The position numbers were made by a program, and so were the translations under genes. 33,486 nt of DNA. Origin: Mnemiopsis leidyi (taxonomy: Eukaryota; Ctenophora; Tentaculata; Lobata; Bolinopsidae). Location of the stretch: assembly GCA_000226015.1 (NCBI GenBank), contig JH156175.1:1-33486 (forward strand), given 5' to 3'. The notes beneath the pieces were generated by a model. The model worked only from the letters and a program-made list of their open reading frames with translations, did no database searches and was not told the origin of the DNA. Positions 21,727 to 32,554 of this stretch are shown here, piece after piece. Each line of letters begins with the position of its first letter. The stretch's first letter is position 1.

Positions 21727-23089
21727 GCACTAATTTCATCAAATCACATTATCCAGGATAACACGTGACCTTCGTGAAATTCTATGATAGTTAGACAGAC
21801 CTAGAATATTATAACATATAAAGATATTAAAAACCGTGATTAAAAATATGACGCTTGCAGCTTTGAAGTCCACAAACTCATATTTCTTTTCATGGTAAAA
21901 TGTTTAAAAGAGCACGACGAAGAACTACCATGAGGTGCAGATGTTTAGGGGTAGATTATAGAATCACTGCATTTACACTTCCCACAAAACACACTTCAAT
22001 ATAGGTCTAAACTCTAAACTCTAAACTGAACCTGCAAGCATCACTAGATTAATTAAACCACGATGATATCGATTTCATTAAAATAATTCTCACAAGTAGT
22101 ATAGTGAAGCTAGGTACTGGGCACTGGCCAGTAGGCACATACTTCAGCTTACTATTGGTGGGTTAACTGTGACTAACTACAATTATGACAACATGAAGTT
22201 GGTTGGTTGAAAATTAATGAGCATAATGTTATCAGAGTAATATCATACAGTCATGACTCATGTTTAGTGTTGCTTACGTGAACAGGATGGACAGTGTCTC
22301 AATCATGACACATGTTTAGTCTGGGTATGGTGAAAAAGAGGGGTGATTGCGTTATTGCTGCTTTCTTCAAATGTCATGTTTTATTGCGTGACCTAATGTC
22401 TATTTTTTGATGAATTAAGCTCTGAGGGAACATAAAATATGACAATACAAACGGTAAGATTAATCTAACCGTTTGTATTGCAAGCCAAAGATTATATTTA
22501 TATTGAGTAATACAATGAATAATCAAAAACCAAAACCAACATGGACCAATCAAAGATATCAAAATATCATATATTTGTTTTTAATTCTTCACTGAGATAT
22601 TGCTAAGACACGAACAACGTAGAAAGAATTGTTTTAAGTTTGTCACGCACTGACCAGATACTGGAGATTCTCCCTTGGGCTATTTAACGTTTGTTATACA
22701 GTTTGATACATATAACTTTTCACTGAATTCTTACCAAATTATTTCAAGGCATTAAAAACTGCAAAAGATTGAATAAGCAAGAGGTTCGACTGCATCTTAA
22801 TTCAGTGGAAGAGAGCCCAACTTTTCTGTCCGTGGCACACTACAAATATGTTAGGCACTGTTTGACGGTCACAGCTTACAAGGGCAATATTCAGCTAAAT
22901 TTGCATTGCAATTTTTTTATTTAACACTTATTTTACTTCTGTGAATCCAACAACCAGGAGCCGAAGGTTGAAGAAGCTTAAGGCCAGCGTCTACCATACT
23001 GTATTTGCCCGTGGCTTCGCTACTACAAGCGTAGCTACTCATTTAACCCTCAATATTGGTTTTCCGTTCATTTGGCGACCGGGGGCTGC
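21727..23089. other. Intergenic region after the metalloproteinase
   Basis: No gene was recognised. It holds a short CTCTAAA-type repeat near 22004-22026, two copies of a TCATGAC.CATGTTTAGT motif about 65 bp apart near 22250 and 22315, and a 38-bp palindrome at 22443-22480. Confidence 0.5.
22443..22480. repeat. 38-bp palindrome without loop
   Basis: Arms CAATACAAACGGT.AGATT (22443-22461) and its reverse complement (22462-22480) meet directly, with a single mismatched pair. It could extrude as a cruciform, or could be a binding site for a dimeric factor or a relic of a small inverted element. Confidence 0.85.
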
Positions 23090-23210
23090 ATAGATCCAAT
23101 GCCGTAGCAGAGCGTCTAAGACGCTCGCCTCATAGCCGGGCAGCACAGAGATTCGAGCCCGGGATTTCCCGAATGGAAGTCAGACTCTCTAATCTCTGCG
23201 CCACTCAGAA
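23090..23210. repeat. tRNA-like element, probable tRNA-derived SINE or tRNA pseudogene
   Basis: The plus strand reads TAGCAGAGCGTCTAAGACG (A-box-like, 23105) and GATTCGAGCC (B-box-like, 23150), spaced about 45 nt apart as in tRNA genes. The minus strand also offers TGGCGCAGAGATTAGAGAG (A-box-like, 23203 down to 23185) and GGGCTCGAATC over the same B box, again about 44 nt apart. Neither orientation folds into an intact cloverleaf; the T-stem does not pair. This argues for a tRNA-derived repeat with RNA polymerase III promoter remnants rather than a working tRNA. Confidence 0.55.
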
Positions 23211-25399
23211 AAATCAGTTTTGCAGTACAAAGCGCTTTCCGGCTAAATGGCTACATCATGGTGGAATTCTTAAACACTGCTTGTCGAATTTTCTCGAGTA
23301 ATCTGTTGAATATGAAAACTATTCTTCTTACCTACGACCAATATAATTTCCTCTCTTAAGTCTAAGAAAGTAGGAGAACGTAGGAAAAAGGTGAAGATTG
23401 TCGTTGACATCATGAAATATTAAAAAGCTTCGACATTAGGCTTCATAAAAGGGGGTTTAATGGCACTTGAACTAGACGATCTCTGACCAACTTCACCAAC
23501 GCACCAAGAGGACCTATTATAATTATTAAAATTAGGTCATTGAGTCAAATGAATAAATCATGTTAATCAGAAACGGTCATCCGTCAGCAGTTGGTGTTAA
23601 GGCGTGTGGATACTGGATTATAGACCTATTTATAATCCCTCCCGAAACATGTTAAGTTGAACTGTGTACTGTGTACGGTAGTGTATACTGTACTTTGTAG
23701 TGCGTACTGTGTTATTAACAGTACAAAATTCTAAGACTCTAGGCAACACAACTTTAACGTTTCTCCACAAAGTGTTCACCTTGATCTCCTGACTAAACAA
23801 AGAGAGCAGTGTTACATTAAACCATTGTTTTAGTTTAAACTACTGAGTACCACGGTGACTTGCTTAAAGTGACATGGGAGCATTCTGGAGACAGGGAGTC
23901 GCACATCAAGTGGCAATACCTTCCTAGTCACGTAAACTTAGCTCGGAATACCGGCACTGTACCCCCCTAGTCCCTCCTGCCCCCTCCCCCAGTTACTAGT
24001 TTGTGATACTACTGTTTCTAGTTCACAGTTAGTTTTACAGTTACTAGTTTGTTACTTGTAACTGTTTTCCAGTTTCTAGTTTTACAGTTACTAGTTTTTG
24101 TAGAACCACAAAAACTCGAATCTTTACTGTTTAACCAGTTACAGCACGTGCAATCATTGTCGCACATGTGACTGTAGATGCTGCACGTGCGCAGCACTCT
24201 TACTCAATGTTCTGTTGTAAGTGAGCTTGAAGCATCTCTTATCGTTGTGTCATGACCTGGAATAATAAGGCGAACATCTGGAGCACGATTACTATCGTGT
24301 CTATTAATATAGTAGGGGTTACATAGACTTTAAGAGGGGTTTTGTGGTAGGTGAGCATGATGTCATTGTGGTTGAGGAAAATTATGGGAAAGTGATGAGT
24401 AGGAGATGAGGGGTAGTCGGTTAGGGTACATTGGAACAGGTTGGCAGATTTGATAGTGATCCTAAATAACTTTAATGTTTACTACAAATAAACTTTAAAT
24501 AGAAAGTACAGAAATAAAAATCAAAGAAAATCAAAAATGTTGGTTTTATTGACCAGCACACTTTTAAGAGCCTTAGGCCCCACATGGACTATCGGCACAT
24601 TTGACAAAAATGATAAGCAGATAATTAAAACATCTCAGAGGTGACGTATGGGGTCACTTATGCTGTATGATATGATGGATAATCGGCTATGGGTCACCAC
24701 CAAACCTACAGCAATTATAGAATTGTTATTTTGTTTATCTGTTTTCGTTTGGATGTATTAATAGCTTGTTGATAAAGATAAGCTCTACTTAGTCCAATAG
24801 TCCAAATTGCGTGCCTTACCTTTATAAAAATAAGCCAACATACAGAGGCAGCTCATAAGCGCCAGTTTTAGGATCTCAGGATATCAAAGCAATCGCTTTC
24901 CCCATTACCGAGTTGGTTTCCTGGCACTGGTAGAGAGTAGAGATTGTTCGGTTGAGAACAATGCCAGAGTACAAATTAAATAATCAGGATACGCAGAACA
25001 ATGAGGATTACATGAGTGCGGACCAAGGAGTGTCGACACACTCGGTTTTGCTGTCAGATATTCCAGCTCAACCACCTCATGAATCCATAGTACGACAGCA
25101 CATTTGTCATATTTGGTTCGGTTCGTCATTTTCCAATGTCCTGCCATTTCCAGTGCCTTGCCATATCCCGTGCCTCGTCATTTGGGTTTTTACAAAGAAA
25201 GCAGTAACAAATCTCGTCCCACTGGAATTCATCTTCACGATAAGATTTCTTTCCAGGTTTCAATTTCGACCCGAATTTGCGTAAAAATGACACATAAAAT
25301 AGATATTTTATATTGAGTTAGAGTATTTTAATTCGAAAGTAAAATTCGCATGTTATATTTCATTCGAAACTGACAGTCTTTATCTAGAAGGCCTTAACG
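23211..25399. other. Intergenic region with small repeats
   Basis: Contains short GTGTACTGTG-type repeats (about 23660-23710), a minisatellite of TTACTAGTTT motifs (23991-24100) and three E-box-like GCACGTG or GCACATGTG motifs (24140-24192). Overlapping open frames at 24952-25316 have no recognised domain. Confidence 0.45.
23991..24100. repeat. Degenerate minisatellite of TTACTAGTTT motifs
   Basis: AGTTTTACAGTTACTAGTTT occurs at 24031-24050 and 24078-24097, with related AGTTACTAGTTTG and AGTTTCTAGT units around and between. Unit length is irregular, so this is an old, diverged tandem array in non-coding DNA. Confidence 0.75.
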
Positions 25400-26480
25400 A
25401 TGATTTTCAACCGAGCAAGTTCTGTGAAATGGAAACTGATTATTTTCTTGGTGCAACTACAAAAGACGAATACTCGGAAAACTGGTAAGACTCAAGACTA
25501 TGATACTAGGATATCCTCTATTTTCCCTCCTTTAATTTTTCTGAGCTGCAACCAACCCAACAAAGAGGAGACTTCTATAAGGCACCAAGGTTGCCGAGGC
25601 ACGAAGGATATTCTTTCACTGTCAGCGGGCAGACATGTTTTAAAACTAAATCTCCACAGTGCCAGATGCAGTTTCCAGGGAAATAATACCGACTAGATTC
25701 ACGCAGCAGTTCACTTTCGATGAAAACGAGGCTACGTATGCAGCAAAGTTCTGTTGCGATAAGGATCTTTCAACTCACGCCGCTAGTCGCAATAATGAAG
25801 GGGGCGAAATTTGGCTGAAGTTGGAGTTTGACAAAGCTTATTTCGTGTTCGAAGTTGTGGTTTATATGAGATTTTACAACGATTGGTTTGATCCAACTCA
25901 TTATTGCATGCTTAGTGGACAAGAAAGGTAAGAGACTCAATCTCATGCAAGATAGAGGTACTTTTTGAATAGTTCGGTTTTTGTATTATTTTAGGATTTG
26001 AGGAGCTAAAATGAAATATAATGTATTGCTACTTAAGTCTAAATAAAATGTTGCACAGTATAGGAGAGCTGTTAATAGTTAAACATCAAATTGTTTAAAT
26101 TGTTCAAATCCTAAAACTGCATCCTAAATCATCACTAGAACGCAATCAAGCAGCGGAACAAAACGATCTTCACTCCTTGCAGGATCAAATCTTGTGTTGA
26201 TGATGAAACAGGTGTGCAACTGTCAGTCTACCAGGGTTCTCTTAAACACGAATGTGGGACGCTCCAACTGTCTTACGGGCTAGAACAGTCAGATCAGATC
26301 TACCAAATTAGGTGTGGAGCAAAAGGAGATATGATCAAGTTCAGCAAAACTTCAGGAAATTTGGTGATATACGAAGTTGTCTTAGCGGGTACAGGTAAGG
26401 ATATGAGAGTGAGAGCTGTCAAAAAAACCCGATGTCCTGCGAAGGCGCGCTGTATTTTGATCGCAGACTGGACAAAATAA
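25400..26480 (+). CDS. Secreted protein with one fucolectin/discoidin-like domain (gene A, three exons)
   Basis: Exons 25400-25484, 25660-25927 and 26183-26480 join to 216 residues. Exon 1 codes a Met with a hydrophobic core (LIIFLVQL), a weak but plausible signal peptide. Exons 2 and 3 code one domain like the two in the downstream gene at 30695: EIIPTRFTQ, CDKDLSTHAA, IWLKLEFDKAYFVFEVVVY, then CVDDETG, LSVYQGSL, CGTLQLSYGLEQSDQIY and YEVVLAGTG. This is the layout of galactose-binding jelly-roll lectins (F5/8 type C, fucolectin type), which bind carbohydrates or surfaces outside the cell; ligand residues could not be assigned. A phase-2 intron (25928-26182) splits the domain, unlike the paralogue. 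After GTG the frame reads on into a short basic tail, with AATAAA at 26476-26481 containing the stop. A strong donor (CAGGTAAGG, 26392-26400) at the conserved domain boundary could instead lead to further exons. Confidence 0.75.
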
Positions 26481-26481
26481 A

Positions 26482-26666
26482 GTTCGATTATCGCAATGGG
26501 CGATCATAATAAATAGATTTTGAGAAAAAAGGTCCTTAACTCAGATATATTGAACCATGGGGATTCCGTCAGTATGCATGACACTATACTACTATTAAGA
26601 ATATACTATTATTAAGATTAAAACTGACGGACGCCCTAAAACTAGAACTAAAATGTAATGATTATT
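26482..26666. other. Short spacer with AATAAA signal and small tandem repeat
   Basis: AATAAA at 26508-26513 is a second possible polyadenylation signal for gene A. TACTATTAAGAATA and TACTATTATTAAGA near 26588-26620 form a small imperfect repeat. Confidence 0.45.
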
Positions 26667-26923
26667 ATTTGATTGTTACTTTTCTCTGTATGACTAAGAA
26701 ATGCGATCTTTTAGGAAACTTTTTTACTCGAAATAATTATTTCCGTTAATCTTGTGTTATCTCAAACTTTTTGAGTGACGTAGAGTTTTATCGATATATA
26801 CGTAACATTTACGTGTACATTTTCAGAATGATTATGAACGTGTCTGTTCGAAATTATTTCGAGTAAAAAAGTTTCCTAAAAGATCGCATTTCTTAGTCAT
26901 ACAGAGAAAAGTAACAATCAAAT
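26667..26923. repeat. Perfect 72-bp inverted repeat with 113-bp spacer
   Basis: The left arm 26667-26738 and right arm 26852-26923 are exact reverse complements over all 72 bases (ATTTGATTGTTAC...CGAAATAATT). Pairing stops at once beyond both ends. The spacer is AT-rich and non-coding. Perfect identity in non-coding DNA suggests recent formation, either a fold-back transposon or a recent inverted duplication. No clear flanking target duplication was found. Confidence 0.95.
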
Positions 26924-27334
26924 CAGAACTGCTATGAGACTAAATAACTATCCGCTGCTACTACAAATGATTATTATATTCTGAGAAAAACGGTCGGTTT
27001 TTGGTGAGTGTCTGTAACCATGTGTTCGGACATGTTTACAATTGAGCGGCCAATAAAAGAATTAATAAAAAAATTACTATCTAGTCTAAGTTTGGCCGTC
27101 AAGGAGTCGACAAAACATTTTGTTTCTGATAGGTAGTTTAAAACATCGCAGAAAAGATACGAGACCGTATAGTCTGCGAAACAAAGTCCAGATCTAATTC
27201 CAAGGTGGCAAGGTGCAACTTTAAAATAAAGTCGTAAGAAACGTAATGTCGTAAGATTAAACAGATAGAATCAGATGTTCACTTATTGAGAGGATCTTCA
27301 TTCAAGAACTTTTTTTGCATTTGCTTTGGGCGAC
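26924..27334. other. Non-coding stretch after the inverted repeat
   Basis: AT-rich. No gene or structured element was recognised apart from AATAAA-like stretches near 27050-27072. Confidence 0.4.
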
Positions 27335-27586
27335 ATGTTAATTCATGGTTCGGCCGTTGCTCTTTTTTTGTCTATCTGTTTGTTATTTCACTTACCGTCC
27401 TGTTTAAGGAAAGTAGAGAGAATTCCCAGAATTTCGGGGAACTTAGGAGCGAGAGTGGGACCGGAACTTTCAATCAGGACTCCTAGACCAAAGACAGAGT
27501 TACTAATAACCTCATCACTATTGTCCTTGATACCTGTTGAGAGAAGTTGTTTTCAGACTCGTATTAAGGTGAGGTGGTACAGTTAG
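27335..27586 (+). CDS. Candidate small secreted protein or first exon, unknown function
   Basis: From the ATG at 27335 the frame starts MLIHGSAVALFLSICLLF, then HLPSC: short N-region, long hydrophobic core, small residues at the end, as in a signal peptide. A basic mature part follows (LRKVERIPRISGNLGARVG) with a cysteine near the end (RSCFQTRIK). An AAG/GTGAGG donor in phase 0 at 27568/27569 would make 27335-27568 a 78-residue first exon; unspliced, the frame ends at 27586 after 83 residues. No following exon or homologue was recognised and no dibasic-amide neuropeptide repeats are present. A chance frame cannot be excluded. Confidence 0.3.
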   Translation: MLIHGSAVALFLSICLLFHLPSCLRKVERIPRISGNLGARVGPELSIRTPRPKTELLITSSLLSLIPVERSCFQTRIKVRWYS

Positions 27587-27959
27587 AGTAGCAAGGTCAT
27601 GTGCTGCCAAGTAATAAAACGGGGAAGGGACAGTTTGATAATATGGTAAAACTTTGTATTTAATCTACAGCATAAGGATTTTTTTTAAAAGAGACTTAGT
27701 CTGCAAGGTAGGTCCACAGCATGGAGATTGTAATAATAATTAGAAAGTTCTCCATAGCAAACATAAAATCTAAAAAGAAATAGGTAAATAAGCTGACCTC
27801 TCATAAAAACGGTGTACATGCTCTCAGTAAAAGGTATTATAGATTCCTTCATCGCTTGACAAATCTCTGCAAGAGTTCCTGCCGCTAGACTCCTCTCACT
27901 TCGCTTTCGTCCTGCAGGTGGAAAATGATTAATAGCAACCTTCCAGCACCACTAATACC

Positions 27960-28156
27960 ATTGCTGGAAATAAATTAATTTATTCCAAACTTTTCCCTCC
28001 ATTGGCTAATACTATTTCTAAAATCTTTGCTTTCCGCAAGGAAACATGTTAACTTATTCCAAACTTTTCTCTCCCTGGCCTTATAACATTGCTGGAATCT
28101 TTATTTGCAATAAGGAAATATCTGATCTAATTCCCAACTTTTCCCTTCCTGGCCTG
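27960..28156. repeat. Diverged ~74-bp tandem repeat, about 2.5 copies
   Basis: Units carry the block TATTCCAAACTTTTC at about 27981 and 28055, and AATTCCCAACTTTTCC at about 28130 (spacing about 74-75 bp), each preceded by a GGAAA block and followed by CTCC.TGGC or TTCCTGGCC. Copies differ by point changes and small indels. Confidence 0.75.
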
Positions 28157-30227
28157 AAAATTAAATTTGAGATCACAGGAAATACCTACAAAGTTCCGTT
28201 TTCGCAAACATAATTCGACTATTTTCGATAATGTAACAGACAACGCCCGACGGAATTATCATCTACAACTATTAATATTCAGAAATCATTTCTCAGTGTT
28301 TAATCGAAGACTTTTACTACAACATTCTGCACGGACACCAATATTGTTTATTTTTGCTAACTATACCCGCCATTTTCGCTGGCTACCCACTTTTTCCGCT
28401 AGCCACTCTCTATGTTATAAGACAGGCCTTTCCGCCGAATCCCGCCATTTCATTGCCGTCCGCTATTTTCCACCAGCTTCCTGCCAGATTAAGCATAACT
28501 AAATCCGGCCATACGAAGTACAGACATGTGGACATAACTTTTGTACAAACTATCACTACATGCAGTTTACATGCGTTTACAATTCATATCATCCGTTACG
28601 TCATCCTAATCACTTTACCTGGGAGCAGCCCCTCAAGCTCGTTTACGTGGTTAAGAACGTCTTGTGGAGTGGTGTTTTCTTTTGTGACCGCAAACGGTGA
28701 ACAGCGGACACCGCCATCAGTTTACCTACCCAACTACCACACCCCAAAATCCGACCACTTTAAACCATCAACTTTACTTTTTTGCCTTCGGCAAAAAGCA
28801 TGAGAAATCGAAAAAATAAAGAATAGTTAAATTGGAGGTCGGTGGTTTATTTTGGTTGTGTCTGGAGTAACTAAGGGGTTTGTATGTTATATCCGAGCTC
28901 AAATAAGAGGGGCTCGATACCTGTGATTGCATAGAGTAAGAAACTGTTTATTCACTAAACATGCTCGAAAAAGGCAATAAAGTAAATACCAACGTCCAGT
29001 TTTTTAATCATTTGCAAGAAAAAACATGTTTGATATAGCCATTGTGCAGCGAGTATGAATATGTTTTTATAATCTGTCAAGACACTATTCATTCGTTTGA
29101 AACAAAAGTAAAGTTTTTGTAGCAAGAAATATAGTATTTTGCCTTTTCGTATGCCTTTATTTATTATTATATGCCTTGTATTTTGCCTTTTTGTATCTTC
29201 CCTTTCGAATTAACAAAATAGTGTCATAAGAAGATTTGTCTTGTAAGAGTGGATCTTTATGCGTCGCTCGCCGTCGAAAATCTGAATCTGTAGAACAGAA
29301 TACTACGGGAGGACAAAGCACGAAAATAAGCAACAATAACCGTCGGTTACCGGACAACTGAAATGCAGGATTTCATACTTATTCAAAGGTTTTTTGGAAG
29401 AGTTGTAGCCGTTTCGTCTTTTAGATAAGACATGCATCGACCGGAATCCTTTGCAGGAACGCCAATTTTGTACTATATATTGATCTCTATCCTACATGAA
29501 ACTTTCTAAGCAGTAAGTATCTATGCTAAACCAAAGTCAAAGTGGAATAATTCAACTCACAAGACGACAGTGGGAGCCATTTGCAGCCACGGTTCTTGGT
29601 AAGATAGTACCACCGGGACGTTCTTACAAGACAGAATTATCATATTCATAAGAAAATGACTGAGGCAATTTGAGAACAATTGGAACTAATCAGAGTCTCT
29701 TCATAGCGGTTCTTCTAAAGCGGTTTGAAGCAGTTGTACGTTAGTTGGACGGTGATAAAATCAGCTCCAAGCTCTGTCACGGGAACTGCCTAGCTATGTC
29801 ACATGACAGTACTCGTGAGAAATGTGGCAATAGGATTGGTCAGGCAGGGAATCGGGCACTTTCATTGGTTTAACGCAGTTTAGTGCGCAGATTGAGAGAA
29901 ATCTAAGTCTGTATCGTTGGACCCACGCTGGCCCTAGTGACTAAGATCAAAGTTCGTCTTAACTTACAAATTTCTGTGCTAACCTACCAGAATTTGTCGC
30001 TCGTGGCAACTCCTTCCACTCTACTACAGAGTCTGCTTGTTTGATAATGAGTAAGCCCAGTAAAAATTGGACTGATTTTGAAGTTGCTGTTTAAGGAAAA
30101 ACGTGAGCTCCGACCTCCATATAAAAATCTTCCATCTAAGCCACAATCGGACGAAGAACTTTTAAATATTCTTAGGTGTCTAAGGTCCGCTTCTACAAAA
30201 AACAATATGCTAATAATGATAGAAATC

Positions 30228-30264
30228 GGATAGAAAATCTGATGGAAAATCTGATATAAAATCT
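30228..30264. repeat. Three copies of a 12-bp unit
   Basis: GATAGAAAATCT, GATGGAAAATCT and GATATAAAATCT follow each other directly. Simple slippage repeat in non-coding DNA. Confidence 0.8.
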
Positions 30265-30694
30265 TAAAATCGATATTTTGTAAGGTTTAAAGTTAACATT
30301 TCAATTTTTCATCGTTCACCAGCGCCAGTTTTCTAGTCTGGGTGTTTAAATGTTTGCCAATCTTTTTAAAATTTAACATTGGATTGCAGATTTCAGACAA
30401 ATTATATTTTCTCCTTGTTTCGGTTTTCGACCAGCACCAGATTACAAAATTTGGAACGAGATCACAAATTTAGTATAGATAAAATAACCTAATTTCATGA
30501 TTTTTGTAACAATAACATACAGGAGTATTGTTGGTTGTTCAGTGCCTAATTTTACGTAATAAAATTTTACGTACCGTCATTTTTAAACCCTGTTCTATAA
30601 AACTTTAATTACAATTATAGGCAAAAGGAATCAAGGATATTTGATCCCAACTTGAACTACATCAGCAGAAAAACCTCGGAGTCTGAAAGGCCGG

Positions 30695-32522
30695 ATGAAG
30701 TTCTCAAGAAATTTCTGGTTGTTTCTAGCAACCTTTACGCTCGCCGAAGCAGCTGTATCGAGAGGTAAGCAAGAAAAAAATTATCATATCACAAAAAGAG
30801 AAGGTAGTAATTTAAGCGTCAATTTTTCAGCAGTCCGTCTGACACAATCACTGTGAAAAGCATGAAGAACTAAGATATCGATCAAATGTGTCTACTTAAG
30901 GACACTGGTCTTTCTGTTTATCAACTAGTTCATGTGGGTCCACAAAACTATTCAATCAAAGCAGAGTTCATGTGAGGCAGGTTCTAGAGATACCGGCCGA
31001 AGGATACGAATATCATTTTAACTAGAATAGTATCTCTAAAATACTCGTACAACCTGTTCATTTTAGGTCATATTTTGCTTTTCACGTCGTTCAATGCACA
31101 TAAATTTGGTCACTGGGAACATTGCATTAAGTTGTTAATGATCACAGCATATAAAAAGCTAGTATGACAAAAAAGGGCAGTGTACTTTGGTAATTATTAA
31201 CATCGCCTCAACAGCCTATAAGGTCGTTCATAACCACCAATGAACTCGAGGCCGGTGCAGTCGTCATAATAGCTCTTAAGATCACAAAAAACAACCCTTT
31301 CGCGTAATTACAACATAATATCACTTGTTTTGGGAATAATTTAATTTTATTACACGTGTTTCTTCAGAACGAAGTAAAGAAATAGCAGAGATAGCCCCAA
31401 CAAGTGTAACACAAGGGAAAACTATAGATAACGAGGAATGTTGTGCAGCTGCACATGCAATAGATAAAGATCTCTTAACTGCTGCAGCAACACACACTGA
31501 TAACGAAGCTGGATGGTTAAAAATACAGTTTGATAGAACTCACTTTACCCACAAGGTTATCATTTACTACATGTTCTACACAAACTGGTATGTTCCCAGT
31601 AACTGGTGTGTTCAAAGTGAAAGTATTTTTAGATCATGTGTTGACTTGGAAAACAATGTAGATGTGTCAGTGTACCAGGGAGAGGTTAAACAGAAGTCTT
31701 GTGGAACACTCCAACTAACATACGGACTAGAACAGTCAGATCAGATCTACACACTGGTCTGTAACACTGAAGGAGATAACGTAAAACTCAGTAAGGATAC
31801 TGGTGTGATAGCAGTAAACGAAGTGGTTGTGATAGGGACAGGTACACGATAATTCGTATTGTTTAGTCAAATTAAGCGTTAATTTACCTTTCACCTAATC
31901 ATATTAACTGAATGATATTTCAAGTTAATGATAACTTTTAAGCATTTCAGCCCTAGATTTAGTTCGCCGTCACTTTTACGGCAAATTTAGGTACTAAACT
32001 ACGATTGTTTTTCCAGAGCGTAGCATAGAAATAGCAGAGATAATCCCAAGTAATGTGACACAGGGAAGAACTTGGGACAACAACGAGAATCATTTTGCAG
32101 CTGCAAATGCAATAGACAGAGACCTCTCAACAGTAGCACTATCGGTAAAGGACACTGACTACGGAACAGGTTGGCTGAAAATACAGTTTAATAGGTCCCG
32201 CTTCATCCTAAAGATTATCATCTACCACGAGTTCTACATTAACTGGTATAATCCTAACAGTCCGTGTGTTCAAAGTGAAGTTAGTTTTATAGGTTGTGTG
32301 GATGATCACAACAATGTAGATGTGTCTGTGTACCAGGGAGAGGTACTACAGAAGTCCTGTGGAACTCTCCAACTTACATACGGACTGGAACAGTCAGATC
32401 AGATCTACACACTGGTCTGTAACACTGAAGGAGATATGGTGAAACTCAGTAAAAACATTGGTGCGATAGCCGTTTTTGAAGTGATCGTAACAGGAACAGG
32501 TGACCTTACATCGATAATATGA
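30695..32522 (+). CDS. Secreted protein with two tandem fucolectin/discoidin-like domains (gene B, three exons)
   Basis: Exons 30695-30764, 31368-31841 and 32017-32522 join to 349 residues. Exon 1 codes a clear signal peptide (MKFSRNFWLFLATFTLAEA). Exons 2 and 3 each code one whole domain of about 160 residues and are bounded by phase-1 introns. Both start ERS(K/I)EIAEI.P, carry AIDKDL or AIDRDL, GWLKIQF, FYxNWY.P...CVQSE, then the strongly shared VDVSVYQGEV, QKSCGTLQLTYGLEQSDQIYTLVCNTEGD and end GTG. The pattern fits carbohydrate-binding jelly-roll modules of the F5/8 type C or fucolectin group, acting outside the cell in adhesion, mucus or defence; that role is inferred. The two domains arose by duplication of a symmetric exon. 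Exon 3 runs past a weak donor (32500) to a TGA at 32520-32522, with AATAAA at 32555-32560. Splicing to 32579 would give a slightly different short tail. Confidence 0.82.
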
Positions 32523-32554
32523 ATTGTTTTATTTAGTACGGATAAGTAGTATAA

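Larger units (their letters stand above)
27587..30694. other. Long region without a firm gene
   Basis: Holds a roughly 74-bp tandem repeat (27960-28156), overlapping uncertain frames with locally higher GC (28167-28803), and a 12-bp triplet repeat (30228-30264). The stretch at 30051-30233 keeps an open plus-strand frame rich in charged residues, but no family was recognised. If the two lectin-like genes were ever spliced together, this would be intronic. Confidence 0.45.

Noticed and set aside
24140..24192. Cluster of E-box-like GCACGTG motifs
   Set aside because: Three short motifs in about 50 bp could be a regulatory site, but no promoter or gene start is nearby to support it.
24961..25284. 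Open frame MPEYKLNNQDTQNNEDYM... of about 107 residues
   Set aside because: The first 50 residues look protein-like, but the rest is repetitive-looking (CCATTTCC/GCCATATCC units) and overlaps another open frame; no family was recognised. It could be a first exon.
28779..28796. TTTTTGCC/GGCAAAAA stem-loop resembling a bacterial terminator
   Set aside because: The context is intron-containing animal DNA with no bacterial-type gene next to it; a short hairpin by chance.
28167..28803. Two overlapping frames of 111 and 149 residues
   Set aside because: Both occupy the same locally GC-richer DNA in different frames, with no domain or signal recognised; composition may explain them.
30051..30233. 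Open plus-strand frame with KEKRELRPPYKNLPSKPQSD
   Set aside because: Charged, exon-like composition that might be a retroelement remnant, but no family motif, start or splice sites could be assigned.
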